The notes under the pieces are model-generated. The model had not been told where the DNA came from and did no database searches. It saw nothing but the letters and a program-made list of their open reading frames with translations. Source: Chloroflexota bacterium (lineage in GTDB: Bacteria > Chloroflexota > Anaerolineae > Caldilineales > Caldilineaceae). From it: a stretch of 7,813 bases of DNA. Positions 1-5,892 of the stretch are shown piece by piece; the first letter of the stretch is position 1, and every line of letters begins with the position of its first letter. Both the position numbers and the translations under genes were made by a program. The stretch is from the NCBI GenBank assembly GCA_016199425.1, contig JACQGT010000435.1, positions 1 to 7,813 on the forward strand, written 5' to 3'.

Positions 1-866
1 ACACTGTCCCACCACTCCAGCCAGCGTTCCGGCGCGCCCACCAGTTTGGCCCACTCCACCACTGCGCTCAGATAGCCCTGCACAGCGTCGTACCAGACGT
101 AAATGCGTTTGCCCGCGTAGCCGTCCAACGGAATCGCCACGCCCCAGTCGATATCCCGGGTGATGGAGCGCCCGCGTAGCTCCTTCATATCCAACTGGCT
201 GCGGGTAAAGTTGATGACGTTGCCGCGCCAATGCTCCTTGCCTGTGCCGATCCATTCCAGCAGAGGGTCGTTGAGCCGGCCCAAATCCAGAAAAAAGTGT
301 TCGGTCTCCCGCACTTCCAGTTGGGTGTTGCCCGTGACTTTGGAGCGGGTGTTGGTCAGTTCCAGGGCGTCGTAGAGGCGGCCGCAATTGTCGCACTGAT
401 CCCCCCGAGCGTCGGTGTAACCGCAGAAAGGGCAGGTTCCCTCTACGTAACGGTCGGCTAGAAAGCGCCCAGCCTGGGGATCGTACCACTGCTTCTGCAC
501 GTCTTTATAGATGTACTCGTTTTGCAGATGGCGCAGAAAAACCCGTTGGGTCACTTCCCAGTGGTTTTGGGTGTCGGTGTGGGTATAGAGGTCGTAGGTA
601 AGCCCCATCGCCTCGCAGCCCGCCACAAAGAGCCGGTGATACTTGTCCACCACTTGGGCCGGGTCGATGCCCTCTTTTTCCGCCTGCAAAGTGATAGGCG
701 TGCCGTGGGTGTCCGATCCGCTCACCATCAGTACGTCGTTGCCCGCCATGCGCTGGTAGCGAGCGAAGATGTCGGGTGGCAGGTAGGCCCCGGCGATCTG
801 CCCGATATGCTTTTCGCCGTTGACGTACGGCCAGGCGACACAGACGAGAATTTTGCGAGCGGTCAT
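1..866 (-). CDS. metG: Methionyl-tRNA synthetase, N-terminal part (runs off the left edge)
   Basis: Charges tRNA-Met with methionine in the cytoplasm, a class I aminoacyl-tRNA synthetase. The 288 visible residues begin MTARKILVCVAWPYVNGEKH. The class I signature is HIGQ (residues 20-23), a variant of HIGH. A zinc knuckle uses Cys145, Cys148, Cys158 and Cys161 (CPFC and CDNC pairs). Further family landmarks are SGSDTHGTP (49-57), RDIDWGVAIP (237-246) and YVWYDAVQGYLSA (256-268). The KMSKS loop and anticodon-binding domain must lie beyond position 1, so the gene is cut by the window, not broken. The ATG at 866 fits the family N-terminus and has AGGA six bases upstream. It is divergent from the folate operon with its own probable promoter at 920-949. 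The HIGQ and DAVQGY wordings differ slightly from common bacterial forms, but no key residue seems lost. Confidence 0.97.
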   Translation of the reverse strand, partial: MTARKILVCVAWPYVNGEKHIGQIAGAYLPPDIFARYQRMAGNDVLMVSGSDTHGTPITLQAEKEGIDPAQVVDKYHRLFVAGCEAMGLTYDLYTHTDTQNHWEVTQRVFLRHLQNEYIYKDVQKQWYDPQAGRFLADRYVEGTCPFCGYTDARGDQCDNCGRLYDALELTNTRSKVTGNTQLEVRETEHFFLDLGRLNDPLLEWIGTGKEHWRGNVINFTRSQLDMKELRGRSITRDIDWGVAIPLDGYAGKRIYVWYDAVQGYLSAVVEWAKLVGAPERWLEWWDS

Positions 867-875
867 GGAGAGTCC

Positions 876-904
876 TGGTTGATTGGTTCAGTGGTTGATT
901 GGTT
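876..904. repeat. 13-bp tandem direct repeat in the metG leader
   Basis: TGGTTGATTGGTT occurs at 876-888 and again at 892-904, with CAG between (period 16 bp). It lies between the probable metG promoter and the metG ribosome binding site, so it would be transcribed into the metG 5' leader. It could be a simple low-complexity duplication or a paired binding site; nothing else in the sequence decides this. Confidence 0.6.
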
Positions 905-912
905 TGTTACCT

Positions 913-931
913 GGGCGCAATTATAGCGCCC
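913..931. promoter_or_regulatory. Perfect 6-bp inverted repeat surrounding the metG -10 box
   Basis: GGGCGC (913-918) and GCGCCC (926-931) form a perfect inverted repeat around the seven bases AATTATA. On the minus strand that centre contains the -10-like TATAAT. A repressor dimer bound here would cover the -10, so this may be an operator. As RNA it would be a short hairpin without a T tract, so it does not look like a terminator. The inverted repeat is seen directly; operator function is inferred. Confidence 0.4.
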
Positions 932-949
932 TGCAAAGGGAAAAAGCAA
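920..949 (-). promoter_or_regulatory. Probable metG promoter
   Basis: On the minus strand a perfect TATAAT lies at 925-920. A weak TTGCTT (three of six matches to TTGACA) lies at 949-944, with an 18-bp spacer. Transcription would start near 913 and leave a leader of about 47 nt before the metG ATG. That leader is too short for a T-box riboswitch. The -35 match is poor, so the assignment rests on the -10 and its position. Confidence 0.5.
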
Positions 950-967
950 AAGTGGACGCCAAGGCAC

Positions 968-996
968 TGGTCAGCAGAGCGGTCTAATGCTATAAT
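968..996 (+). promoter_or_regulatory. Probable promoter of the DUF624-folKP-SDR operon
   Basis: TGGTCA (968-973, four of six matches to TTGACA) and a perfect TATAAT (991-996) are separated by 17 bp. TG at 988-989 gives an extended -10, TGCTATAAT. Transcription would start near 1003, leaving a leader of about 125 nt that contains the heptameric repeats described below. This is the best sigma-70-like promoter in the window. Confidence 0.65.
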
Positions 997-1010
997 ACAG
1001 CACTGAATCT

Positions 1011-1090
1011 CACGTTTCACGTTTCCCATCCTGCCCGACAACTTTGATTGACGGCTCTGCGGCCCAACGAATTACGAAATACGCAATACG
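1011..1090. repeat. Two 7-bp-period low-complexity tracts in the operon leader
   Basis: CACGTTT is repeated twice in tandem at 1011-1024. A second tract at 1067-1090 reads ACGAATT, ACGAAAT, ACGCAAT, ACG, that is, three diverged heptads plus a partial unit. Both have a 7-bp period and an ACG-rich unit, and both lie between the promoter and the first gene. Tracts of this style are, to my recollection, common in Chloroflexota spacers. No function is evident. Confidence 0.55.
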
Positions 1091-1127
1091 TCTATCTTCA
1101 TCCCATCATCCCAGGACCTCATTTCCC

Positions 1128-1754
1128 ATGAAAGCTTTCCCCGCCATGTGGCGCACCTTCAAAGTTTTGTACGACGAACTCTTTCTCTGGGTCTGGCTCA
1201 GCGTCCTCTGGTGGGTGGGCACTGTGCTTGTCCTGCCGGCCGCGCCCGTGGCCGCAGGTCTGCACGCAGCGGCCAACCGTTCGGCCAACTACAAGCGGGT
1301 GGATGCGGACTTCTTTTGGGATGGGGCCAAGCAGAGTATCTGGCGCAGTTGGCTGCTGGTGGGGGCGAATCTGATTCTGCTCACCGCAGTCGTGATGAAT
1401 ATCGCCTTCTACGGCAATAGTCTGGCCAGTTGGGCGCGCTTTATCACAATTCTATGGCTGTGGGTGATTGTGCTGGTGATGATGGGCGGGCAATATCTGC
1501 TGCCCCTCTTCTGGCAACAGGACGATCCCAGCCTGCGCCTGATATTCCGCAATGCCTTTATTCTGGCCCTGCGCCACCCGCTCTACACGTTCCTGATGCT
1601 GCTCTTTCAGATCGCGCTGGTTGTGATCAGCTTCGCCACTGTCCTGCCTATCTTTCTGCTCATGCCCGCGGCCGTGGCCGTGGCCGCCAATGTGGGGTTG
1701 GTGTCAATGTTGCAGGAGATGGGGCTGGCCGATCCACCGCCACCGGGGGCCTAG
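1128..1754 (+). CDS. YesL/DUF624-like integral membrane protein
   Basis: A 208-residue membrane protein of unknown biochemical function. The N-terminal stretch, with a WRTFKVLYDELFLW segment followed by a hydrophobic helix, resembles the DUF624/YesL family, which is also about 200 residues long. Hydrophobic segments lie at roughly residues 18-45, 75-95, 104-126, 152-172 and 172-195, giving about five membrane spans and no signal peptide cleavage site. The C-terminus is proline rich (ADPPPPGA). I chose the ATG at 1128 over an in-frame TTG at 1044 because the upstream codons run through the repeat tract at 1067-1090; AGGA at 1113-1116 is a somewhat distant ribosome binding site. Its TAG stop shares its G with the GTG start of folKP, so the two are probably translationally coupled. 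YesL relatives are often near sugar transporters, which is not the case here. Family call is moderate; membrane location is firm. Confidence 0.8.
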   Translation: MKAFPAMWRTFKVLYDELFLWVWLSVLWWVGTVLVLPAAPVAAGLHAAANRSANYKRVDADFFWDGAKQSIWRSWLLVGANLILLTAVVMNIAFYGNSLASWARFITILWLWVIVLVMMGGQYLLPLFWQQDDPSLRLIFRNAFILALRHPLYTFLMLLFQIALVVISFATVLPIFLLMPAAVAVAANVGLVSMLQEMGLADPPPPGA

Positions 1755-3097
1755 TGGAGCAGACTGTATACTTGGCTTTGGGCAGCAATGTGGGGGATCG
1801 GGCGGCCAATCTGCACGCCGCCCTGGAGAGCCTTGCCCCCTTCGCCCAGGTGGACGAAAGCTCCTTTCTCTACGAAACCGACCCCGCCTACGTGACCGAT
1901 CAGCCGCCCTTTCTCAACGCGGTCTGCCGGGCCAGGACAGCCCTGCTCCCGGCGGAACTACTGGCTGTGCTCAAAGATGCGGAAATGGCTCTGGGCCGGG
2001 TCAAGAGCTTTCGGTTCGGCCCCCGCTCCATCGACATCGACCTGCTCTTCTACGCAGATGCGATCCTGGAGACAGAGGCGCTGATAGTGCCCCATCCTCG
2101 CCTGCACGAGCGTGCGTTCGTTCTGGCGCCTCTGCTCGACCTGGACCCGGCGCTGCGCCATCCGGTGTTGGGGGTCAGCGTGACGGACCTCTGGCAGCGG
2201 CTTCACACCCCACTGCCGCCCCGGGTGATGCCGGTGGGTGATCGTCTTTGGCGCTGGGGAGAACGTACGTTTGTGATGGGCATTGTGAACGTGACGCCCG
2301 ATTCTTTCAGCGGCGACGGGCTGCTCGGCGCGGGGGATTCGGCGGCGCGGGCTGTGGCCCAGGCCCGGCGCATGGCAGAGGAAGGCGCGGATGTGCTGGA
2401 TGTGGGCGGCTACTCGACTCGCCCCGGCCACCAGCACGTCCCGCTGGAAGAGGAGCTGCGCCGGGTCATCCACGTCATCCGCGCCCTGCGCGCCGACGTG
2501 AAGCTGCCCATTTCCGTGGACACCTTCCGGGCCGAGGTCGCCGCAGCCGCCCTGGAGGCGGGCGCGCGCTGGATCAACGACGTGTGGGGGCTGCGCCTTG
2601 CGCCGCAAATGGGCGAGTTGGCCCGGCGTTATCGCACGCCGCTTGTGCTCATGCACAACCGCACCATTCCCGATCAGGCGGACCGGCTGCCCCATTTGCA
2701 GCGGGGCGCGGTCTATACGGACGTGGCCGGCGAGGTGCGCGGGGAGTTGGGCGAAGTGATGGAGCTGGCCCGGGCCGCGGGCGTGCCCCGCTGGCTGCGC
2801 ATCGGGGATCCGGGCCTGGGTTTTGGCAAGTCCCCTGCCCAGCACGCGGAACTCATCGACCGGCTGGCCGAGGTCAAAACCCTGGGCTATCCCCTCCTCT
2901 GCGGCGCATCCCGCAAAGGGTTCATCGGCAAGTGGGGCGGCGGTCTGCCTGTGGAAGAGCGGCTGCCCGGTTGCCTGGCCGTCGCTGTCCTGGCCGCGGG
3001 CCGGGGCGCGGATATCGTGCGTGTCCACGATGTGGCGGAGAGCGTGCAGGCGCTACGCGTCACCGACGCCATCATCCGGCGCGGCGGCGTTGGCTGA
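1754..3097 (+). CDS. folKP: Bifunctional HPPK-DHPS folate enzyme (FolK-FolP fusion)
   Basis: A 447-residue cytoplasmic enzyme that would catalyse two consecutive folate steps: pyrophosphorylation of 6-hydroxymethyl-dihydropterin, then condensation with p-aminobenzoate to dihydropteroate. The FolK domain (about 1-158) starts VYLALGSNVGDR and has the HPPK signature RFGPRSIDIDLL (87-98) and PHPRLHERAFVLAPL (113-127). The FolP domain (about 165-447) has MGIVNVTPDSFSGDG (175-189), DVGGYSTRPG (216-225), SVDTFRAE (254-261), IND (274-276), LMHNR (299-303), GDPGLGFGK (351-359) and GASRKGFIGK (384-393). Both sets of landmark motifs are complete, so both activities are likely. The GTG at 1754 overlaps the upstream stop as TAGTG and places the start just before the first HPPK strand. 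Tyr220 stands where many bacterial DHPS enzymes have Glu or Gln; a Tyr here is also known in other phyla. FolK-FolP fusions exist in Francisella and plants. The SDR gene follows 27 bp downstream. Confidence 0.95.
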   Translation: MEQTVYLALGSNVGDRAANLHAALESLAPFAQVDESSFLYETDPAYVTDQPPFLNAVCRARTALLPAELLAVLKDAEMALGRVKSFRFGPRSIDIDLLFYADAILETEALIVPHPRLHERAFVLAPLLDLDPALRHPVLGVSVTDLWQRLHTPLPPRVMPVGDRLWRWGERTFVMGIVNVTPDSFSGDGLLGAGDSAARAVAQARRMAEEGADVLDVGGYSTRPGHQHVPLEEELRRVIHVIRALRADVKLPISVDTFRAEVAAAALEAGARWINDVWGLRLAPQMGELARRYRTPLVLMHNRTIPDQADRLPHLQRGAVYTDVAGEVRGELGEVMELARAAGVPRWLRIGDPGLGFGKSPAQHAELIDRLAEVKTLGYPLLCGASRKGFIGKWGGGLPVEERLPGCLAVAVLAAGRGADIVRVHDVAESVQALRVTDAIIRRGGVG

Positions 3098-3110
3098 TTT
3101 TTGATCGCAA

Positions 3111-3115
3111 AGGAG
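3111..3115 (+). promoter_or_regulatory. Ribosome binding site that sets the start of the SDR gene
   Basis: AGGAG at 3111-3115 lies nine bases before the GTG at 3125. An in-frame TTG at 3101 would start upstream of this site and add eight residues before the nucleotide-binding strand. The Shine-Dalgarno position therefore favours the GTG at 3125. Confidence 0.75.
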
Positions 3116-3124
3116 CGCAGAACC

Positions 3125-4123
3125 GTGAAACTTCTCATCCTGGGCGGTACGGTCTTCCTGGGCCGCCATCTGGTCACAGCGGCCCAGGTCCGGGGCCACG
3201 AAGTCACCCTCTTCAACCGGGGGCAGCACAACCCGGAACTCTTCCCCGCTGTGGAGAAGCTGCGGGGCGACCGGGACGGGGATCTGTCGGCCCTGGCCGG
3301 GCGGCGCTGGGACGCAGTCATCGACCCCAGCGGCTACGTGCCCCGCCTTGTGGCTGCCTCGGCTGCGCTCCTGGCCGATGCGGTGGAGCATTACACTTTT
3401 GTCTCCTCCCTCTCCGCCTACGCCAACTTTGCCCAGCCCAACCAGGACGAGGGCGCGCCCCTGGCCACAATGGACGATCCCACCGTCGAGGCCATCACCG
3501 GCGAGACATACGGCCCGCTCAAAGTGCTGAGCGAAGAGGCAGCCCAGACGGCCCTGCCGGGACGGGTGGCGGTCATTCGCCCCGGTCTGATTGTTGGCCC
3601 CCACGACCCGACGGATCGCTTCACCTATTGGCCTGTGCGGGTGGCAACGGGCGGCGACATTCTCGCGCCCGCGCCTGCCGACTACCCGGTGGAGTTTACA
3701 GATGTGCGCGACCTGGCGGAGTGGATGGTGCGAGTGGCGGAAGAGCGCATCCCCGGCGTCTTCAACGCCAGCGGACCGGCCCAGGCGGCTACACTGGGCG
3801 GTCTGCTGAAAACGAGCCGGCAGATCAGCGACAGCAACGCCCGTTTTGTCTGGACGGATGACAGCTTTTTGCAGGAAAATGGAGTCCAGCCCTGGAGCCA
3901 ACTCCCCCTCTGGATCGGCAACGGGCCGGAGTACGCGGGCTTCTCCCGCTACGATTGCAGCCGGGCCATCGCCGCCGGGCTGACCTTCCGTCCTGTGGAA
4001 GAGACGGTAGCTGCCACGTTGGAATGGGCCCAGAGCCGGCCGGCGGGTTACGCCTGGCGGGCGGGCCTGACCCCAGAACGAGAGACGGAATTGCTGGCAA
4101 AATGGGCTATGGAGAGAAAATAA
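3125..4123 (+). CDS. NAD(P)-dependent epimerase/dehydratase-like extended SDR
   Basis: A 332-residue soluble Rossmann-fold protein of the extended/atypical short-chain dehydrogenase group. Its N-terminus LLILGGTVFLGRHL (residues 3-16) is the dinucleotide-binding strand with a GGTxFxGR motif, the version seen in CSP41-like and actinobacterial epimerase-like proteins. Further landmarks are NRG (31-33), GDRDGDL (48-54), DAVID (63-67), FVSSLSAY (92-99) and a catalytic YGPLK (Tyr129 to Lys133), followed by RPGLIVGPHDPTDR (152-165) and FTDVRDLAEW (191-200). The Ser-Tyr-Lys catalytic set is intact, so it is likely an active redox or epimerase enzyme, but the substrate cannot be read from the sequence. 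It follows folKP by 27 bp on the same strand and probably shares its transcript, though no known folate step needs this fold. The TAA stop runs straight into the inverted repeat at 4122. Confidence 0.85.
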   Translation: MKLLILGGTVFLGRHLVTAAQVRGHEVTLFNRGQHNPELFPAVEKLRGDRDGDLSALAGRRWDAVIDPSGYVPRLVAASAALLADAVEHYTFVSSLSAYANFAQPNQDEGAPLATMDDPTVEAITGETYGPLKVLSEEAAQTALPGRVAVIRPGLIVGPHDPTDRFTYWPVRVATGGDILAPAPADYPVEFTDVRDLAEWMVRVAEERIPGVFNASGPAQAATLGGLLKTSRQISDSNARFVWTDDSFLQENGVQPWSQLPLWIGNGPEYAGFSRYDCSRAIAAGLTFRPVEETVAATLEWAQSRPAGYAWRAGLTPERETELLAKWAMERK

Positions 4124-4193
4124 CCACGAAGACACCAAGACACAAAGGAAGGATTTCTTGTTTTTCTTCGCGCCTTTGTGTTTTGGTGGTTTT
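4122..4193. repeat. Long imperfect inverted repeat filling the SDR-coxM spacer
   Basis: The left arm (ACCAAGACACAAAGG, 4134-4148) pairs with the right arm (4173-4187) over 15 bp with one G-T pair, around a 24-nt pyrimidine-rich loop. Outer pieces AACC (4122-4125) and GGTT (4188-4191) add pairing with a left-arm bulge. The left arm reads like the intergenic 'ACCACGAAGACAC' palindrome that recurs in many environmental bacterial genomes; this is from memory. It starts inside the stop of the SDR gene and could fold as a terminator-like or transcript-end hairpin, although no T tract follows the stem. Confidence 0.75.
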
Positions 4194-4197
4194 CAAT

Positions 4198-4203
4198 GAG
4201 GTG
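4198..4203 (+). promoter_or_regulatory. Ribosome binding site that sets the start of the CoxM-like gene
   Basis: GAGGTG at 4198-4203 precedes the ATG at 4208. Two other in-frame starts (GTG 4178, ATG 4196) lie within or beside the inverted repeat; the first would encode part of the right arm as MFWWFSMRWQ, unlike any family N-terminus. The Shine-Dalgarno overlaps the ATG at 4196, which supports 4208. Confidence 0.75.
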
Positions 4204-4207
4204 GCAA

Positions 4208-4948
4208 ATGGCAATTTTGGCTGAATATCATAAACCCCGTTCGGTGACGGAAGCGGTGCAGTTGTTGCGGCGCACGGATGTACGGCTGCGCCCCCTGGCG
4301 GGCGGCTCCCAACTGGTGGGGGCGCTGGAAACCCGCGCCCTGCCCGATGTGGACGGCGTTGTGGACCTGGCCGGGCTGGGGCTGCACCGCATCGAAGCGA
4401 CGGGCGATCTCCTGCGCCTGGGCGCAACGGCCACCCTCAGCGACGTGGGCGGCCATCCGGTGGCGGGAGAAGTGGCCGGGGGCATCCTGCGCCGCACGGC
4501 GGCCTACGAAGGGCCGGTCAATCTGCGCAACGTCGCCACAGTCGGCGGGGTCGTCGCATCCGCCGAAACGGACAGCGAATTCTACGCCGCGCTCCTGGCC
4601 CTGGGCGCGTCTGTCGTCACCAGCGACGGGGTACGCGAAACCGTCACACCCCTGGCCGACTTCATCATCCCCTCATCCCATCATCTCATCACTTCTGTCT
4701 CCCTTCCCATCCGCGCCCTGCGTTGCGGCCACGCCCGGGTCGCGCGCACCCCATCGGACCGCTGCATTGTGGCCGCGGTGGTGGTGGTCGGCGACGCTGT
4801 AGAGCGGGTCGCTCTCTGCGGCGTAGGGGAGCGTCCTGTGTTGGCGGGCGGCGCGCTCACCCCGCCCGACGACTGGAAGGGCAGCGCAGAGTATCGGTTG
4901 GCGATGGCAGAGGTGGTGCAGGAGCGGGCGCTGGCCGAGTTGAGATAA
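4208..4948 (+). CDS. CoxM-like FAD-binding subunit of a molybdopterin dehydrogenase
   Basis: A 246-residue protein of the FAD-binding subunit family of xanthine dehydrogenase/CO dehydrogenase-type enzymes. In complexes it passes electrons from the iron-sulfur subunit to FAD. Two flavin-binding signatures are clear: PLAGGSQL (29-36) and NLRNVATVGG (105-114). The start (LAEYHKPRSVTEAVQLL) and the C-terminal SAEYRLAMAEVVQERAL (226-242) are typical of the family, so both ends are present. The protein is somewhat shorter than the usual 270-290 residues; the loop near residues 152-160 (FIIPSSHHL) is compressed and encoded by a CATC-rich tract. No large molybdopterin subunit and no 2Fe-2S subunit is adjacent: upstream is an SDR gene and downstream a convergent gene. 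It either pairs with subunits encoded elsewhere or has an independent role. Substrate cannot be assigned. Confidence 0.88.
   Translation: MAILAEYHKPRSVTEAVQLLRRTDVRLRPLAGGSQLVGALETRALPDVDGVVDLAGLGLHRIEATGDLLRLGATATLSDVGGHPVAGEVAGGILRRTAAYEGPVNLRNVATVGGVVASAETDSEFYAALLALGASVVTSDGVRETVTPLADFIIPSSHHLITSVSLPIRALRCGHARVARTPSDRCIVAAVVVVGDAVERVALCGVGERPVLAGGALTPPDDWKGSAEYRLAMAEVVQERALAELR
4661..4692. repeat. CATC-rich low-complexity tract inside the CoxM-like gene
   Basis: The bases from 4661 to 4692 are built from diverged TCATCAT/CTCATCC units and are read in frame as FIIPSSHHLIT. A similar CATCCCATCATCCC stretch lies in the operon leader near 1099-1112. In relatives this position is normally a longer loop ahead of the strand matching ITSVSLP (161-167). 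The tract looks like a simple repeat that has replaced part of the loop. Confidence 0.5.
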
Positions 4949-4955
4949 GTTGAAT

Positions 4956-5831
4956 TCATAGCGTTTCCTCTCTATAGTAGACACCACCATAAGTCGAAAT
5001 AACTCTAGCTGCCTCTTGGGGTGTGCATTGGGTGGTGTCCACCACAACCGTCCGTCCCGGGGCCAGGCGTTGCAGAGCGGCGATGGCCGCAGCCGGGTCG
5101 TAGTTCTGCCGCTCGGTGACGACGATGGCGACTTTGGCGCGCAGGTCCGCGGCGCTGACAGCACCGCCGGTTACGAGTGCGGAGAGCCGGGCCTGTTCGT
5201 CGGGTGTGAAAAGGGCACCAGCCCCCGGCACATCCAGGCCGGGCAGGGTGCCGCCCTCGGTAGGACTCTGGGTAGTTGAAAGCCGGTCAAAGCGATCCCC
5301 CCGGCCCAACAGCCGCTCCACCCGCACCACATCCGGCGCGTCCAGCACAGCGAAGCGGGCGTGGGGTAGCTGTTGCGCGGCGTAGCCCACTTCGTCCGCG
5401 CCGCGCAGACCGTCAAAGCAGAGGGGCTGGGGCCAACGGGCCGGATCGATCCAGAGTTGGGAGAGGGCCTGGGCCAGCCCGCCGGGGTTCTGCTCCCGGT
5501 AGCGCCGGGTGTAGTCAAAACGCTCAGCCCGGTCAGTCACAGCGCGCAACGCCTCGCCCGCGTCCAACTGGACTTTCGTGATGAGCAGATCGGCCAGTGC
5601 CCGGCGGTCCGGCAACTGGCGCACGGGCGGGGCAGCCGCTTCCAACAGGGCCAGCGTCGTGCTCTTGCCCACGCCAGTCACACCCACGAGGATGAGTAGG
5701 GGCAGCTCGGCCACCGAGAGCCAGCCATCGGCCAGGGGCTGCCAGGCGATGCCGGGGGTGATGGCGACAGGATGAACTTTTGCTGTGATTGGAAGGTTTT
5801 GACTTTCCGGTTTTCCCTGATTGCTTGACAA
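4956..5831 (-). CDS. P-loop NTPase, nucleotide-kinase-like, function unknown
   Basis: A 291-residue protein with a clear Walker A motif, GVTGVGKST (residues 50-58), after the strand LPLLILVG. A second landmark, LCFDGLRGADEV (137-148), resembles the DGxR...EV segment of dephospho-CoA-kinase and related nucleotide kinases. It is followed by ARFAVLDAPDVVRVERLLGR (158-177), similar to the strand and arginine-rich helix of those kinases. The end, VVVDTTQCTPQEAARVI (262-278), is also kinase-like. A phosphoryl-transfer role on a small molecule is therefore plausible, but I do not recognise a named family. The only upstream start is TTG at 5831, because a TAG stop lies 21 bases before it in frame; AGG six bases upstream is a modest ribosome binding site. 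About 45 N-terminal residues precede the P-loop strand, so a later GTG start cannot be excluded. It is convergent with the CoxM-like gene and divergent from the methyltransferase. Confidence 0.8.
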   Translation of the reverse strand: MSSNQGKPESQNLPITAKVHPVAITPGIAWQPLADGWLSVAELPLLILVGVTGVGKSTTLALLEAAAPPVRQLPDRRALADLLITKVQLDAGEALRAVTDRAERFDYTRRYREQNPGGLAQALSQLWIDPARWPQPLCFDGLRGADEVGYAAQQLPHARFAVLDAPDVVRVERLLGRGDRFDRLSTTQSPTEGGTLPGLDVPGAGALFTPDEQARLSALVTGGAVSAADLRAKVAIVVTERQNYDPAAAIAALQRLAPGRTVVVDTTQCTPQEAARVISTYGGVYYREETL

Positions 5832-5853
5832 TTGTTGCCTGTTCCCCTAGAGT
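5825..5853 (+). promoter_or_regulatory. Probable promoter of the methyltransferase
   Basis: A perfect TTGACA (5825-5830) is followed after 17 bp by TAGAGT (5848-5853, four of six matches to TATAAT). Transcription would begin near 5860, giving a leader of about 33 nt before the ATG at 5893 but almost none before the alternative GTG at 5863, which favours the ATG. The -35 overlaps the TTG start codon of the divergent P-loop gene (5829-5831). Confidence 0.5.
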
Positions 5854-5892
5854 AGTGTACGTGTGGATGCGCGAATCAGAGAGAAAAATCGG

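Noticed and set aside
867..912. A T-box or other riboswitch controlling metG
   Set aside because: The leader is only about 47 nt and contains a direct repeat but no specifier loop or T-box-like sequence.
522..926. A plus-strand frame of 134 codons at the left end
   Set aside because: It is antisense to metG, whose protein motifs are unmistakable.
1958..3028. A 356-codon open frame on the minus strand, opposite folKP
   Set aside because: It lies fully antisense to a gene with complete enzyme motifs and has a biased shadow-like composition with no recognisable domain. High GC content explains the open frame.
2248..3861. A 537-codon plus-strand frame across folKP and the SDR gene
   Set aside because: It is very rich in Arg, Gly, Pro and Ala, lacks motifs and overlaps two well-supported genes in another frame.
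3053..4138. A 361-codon minus-strand frame opposite the SDR gene
   Set aside because: It is antisense to a gene with an intact Rossmann motif and YxxxK, and shows no family features itself.
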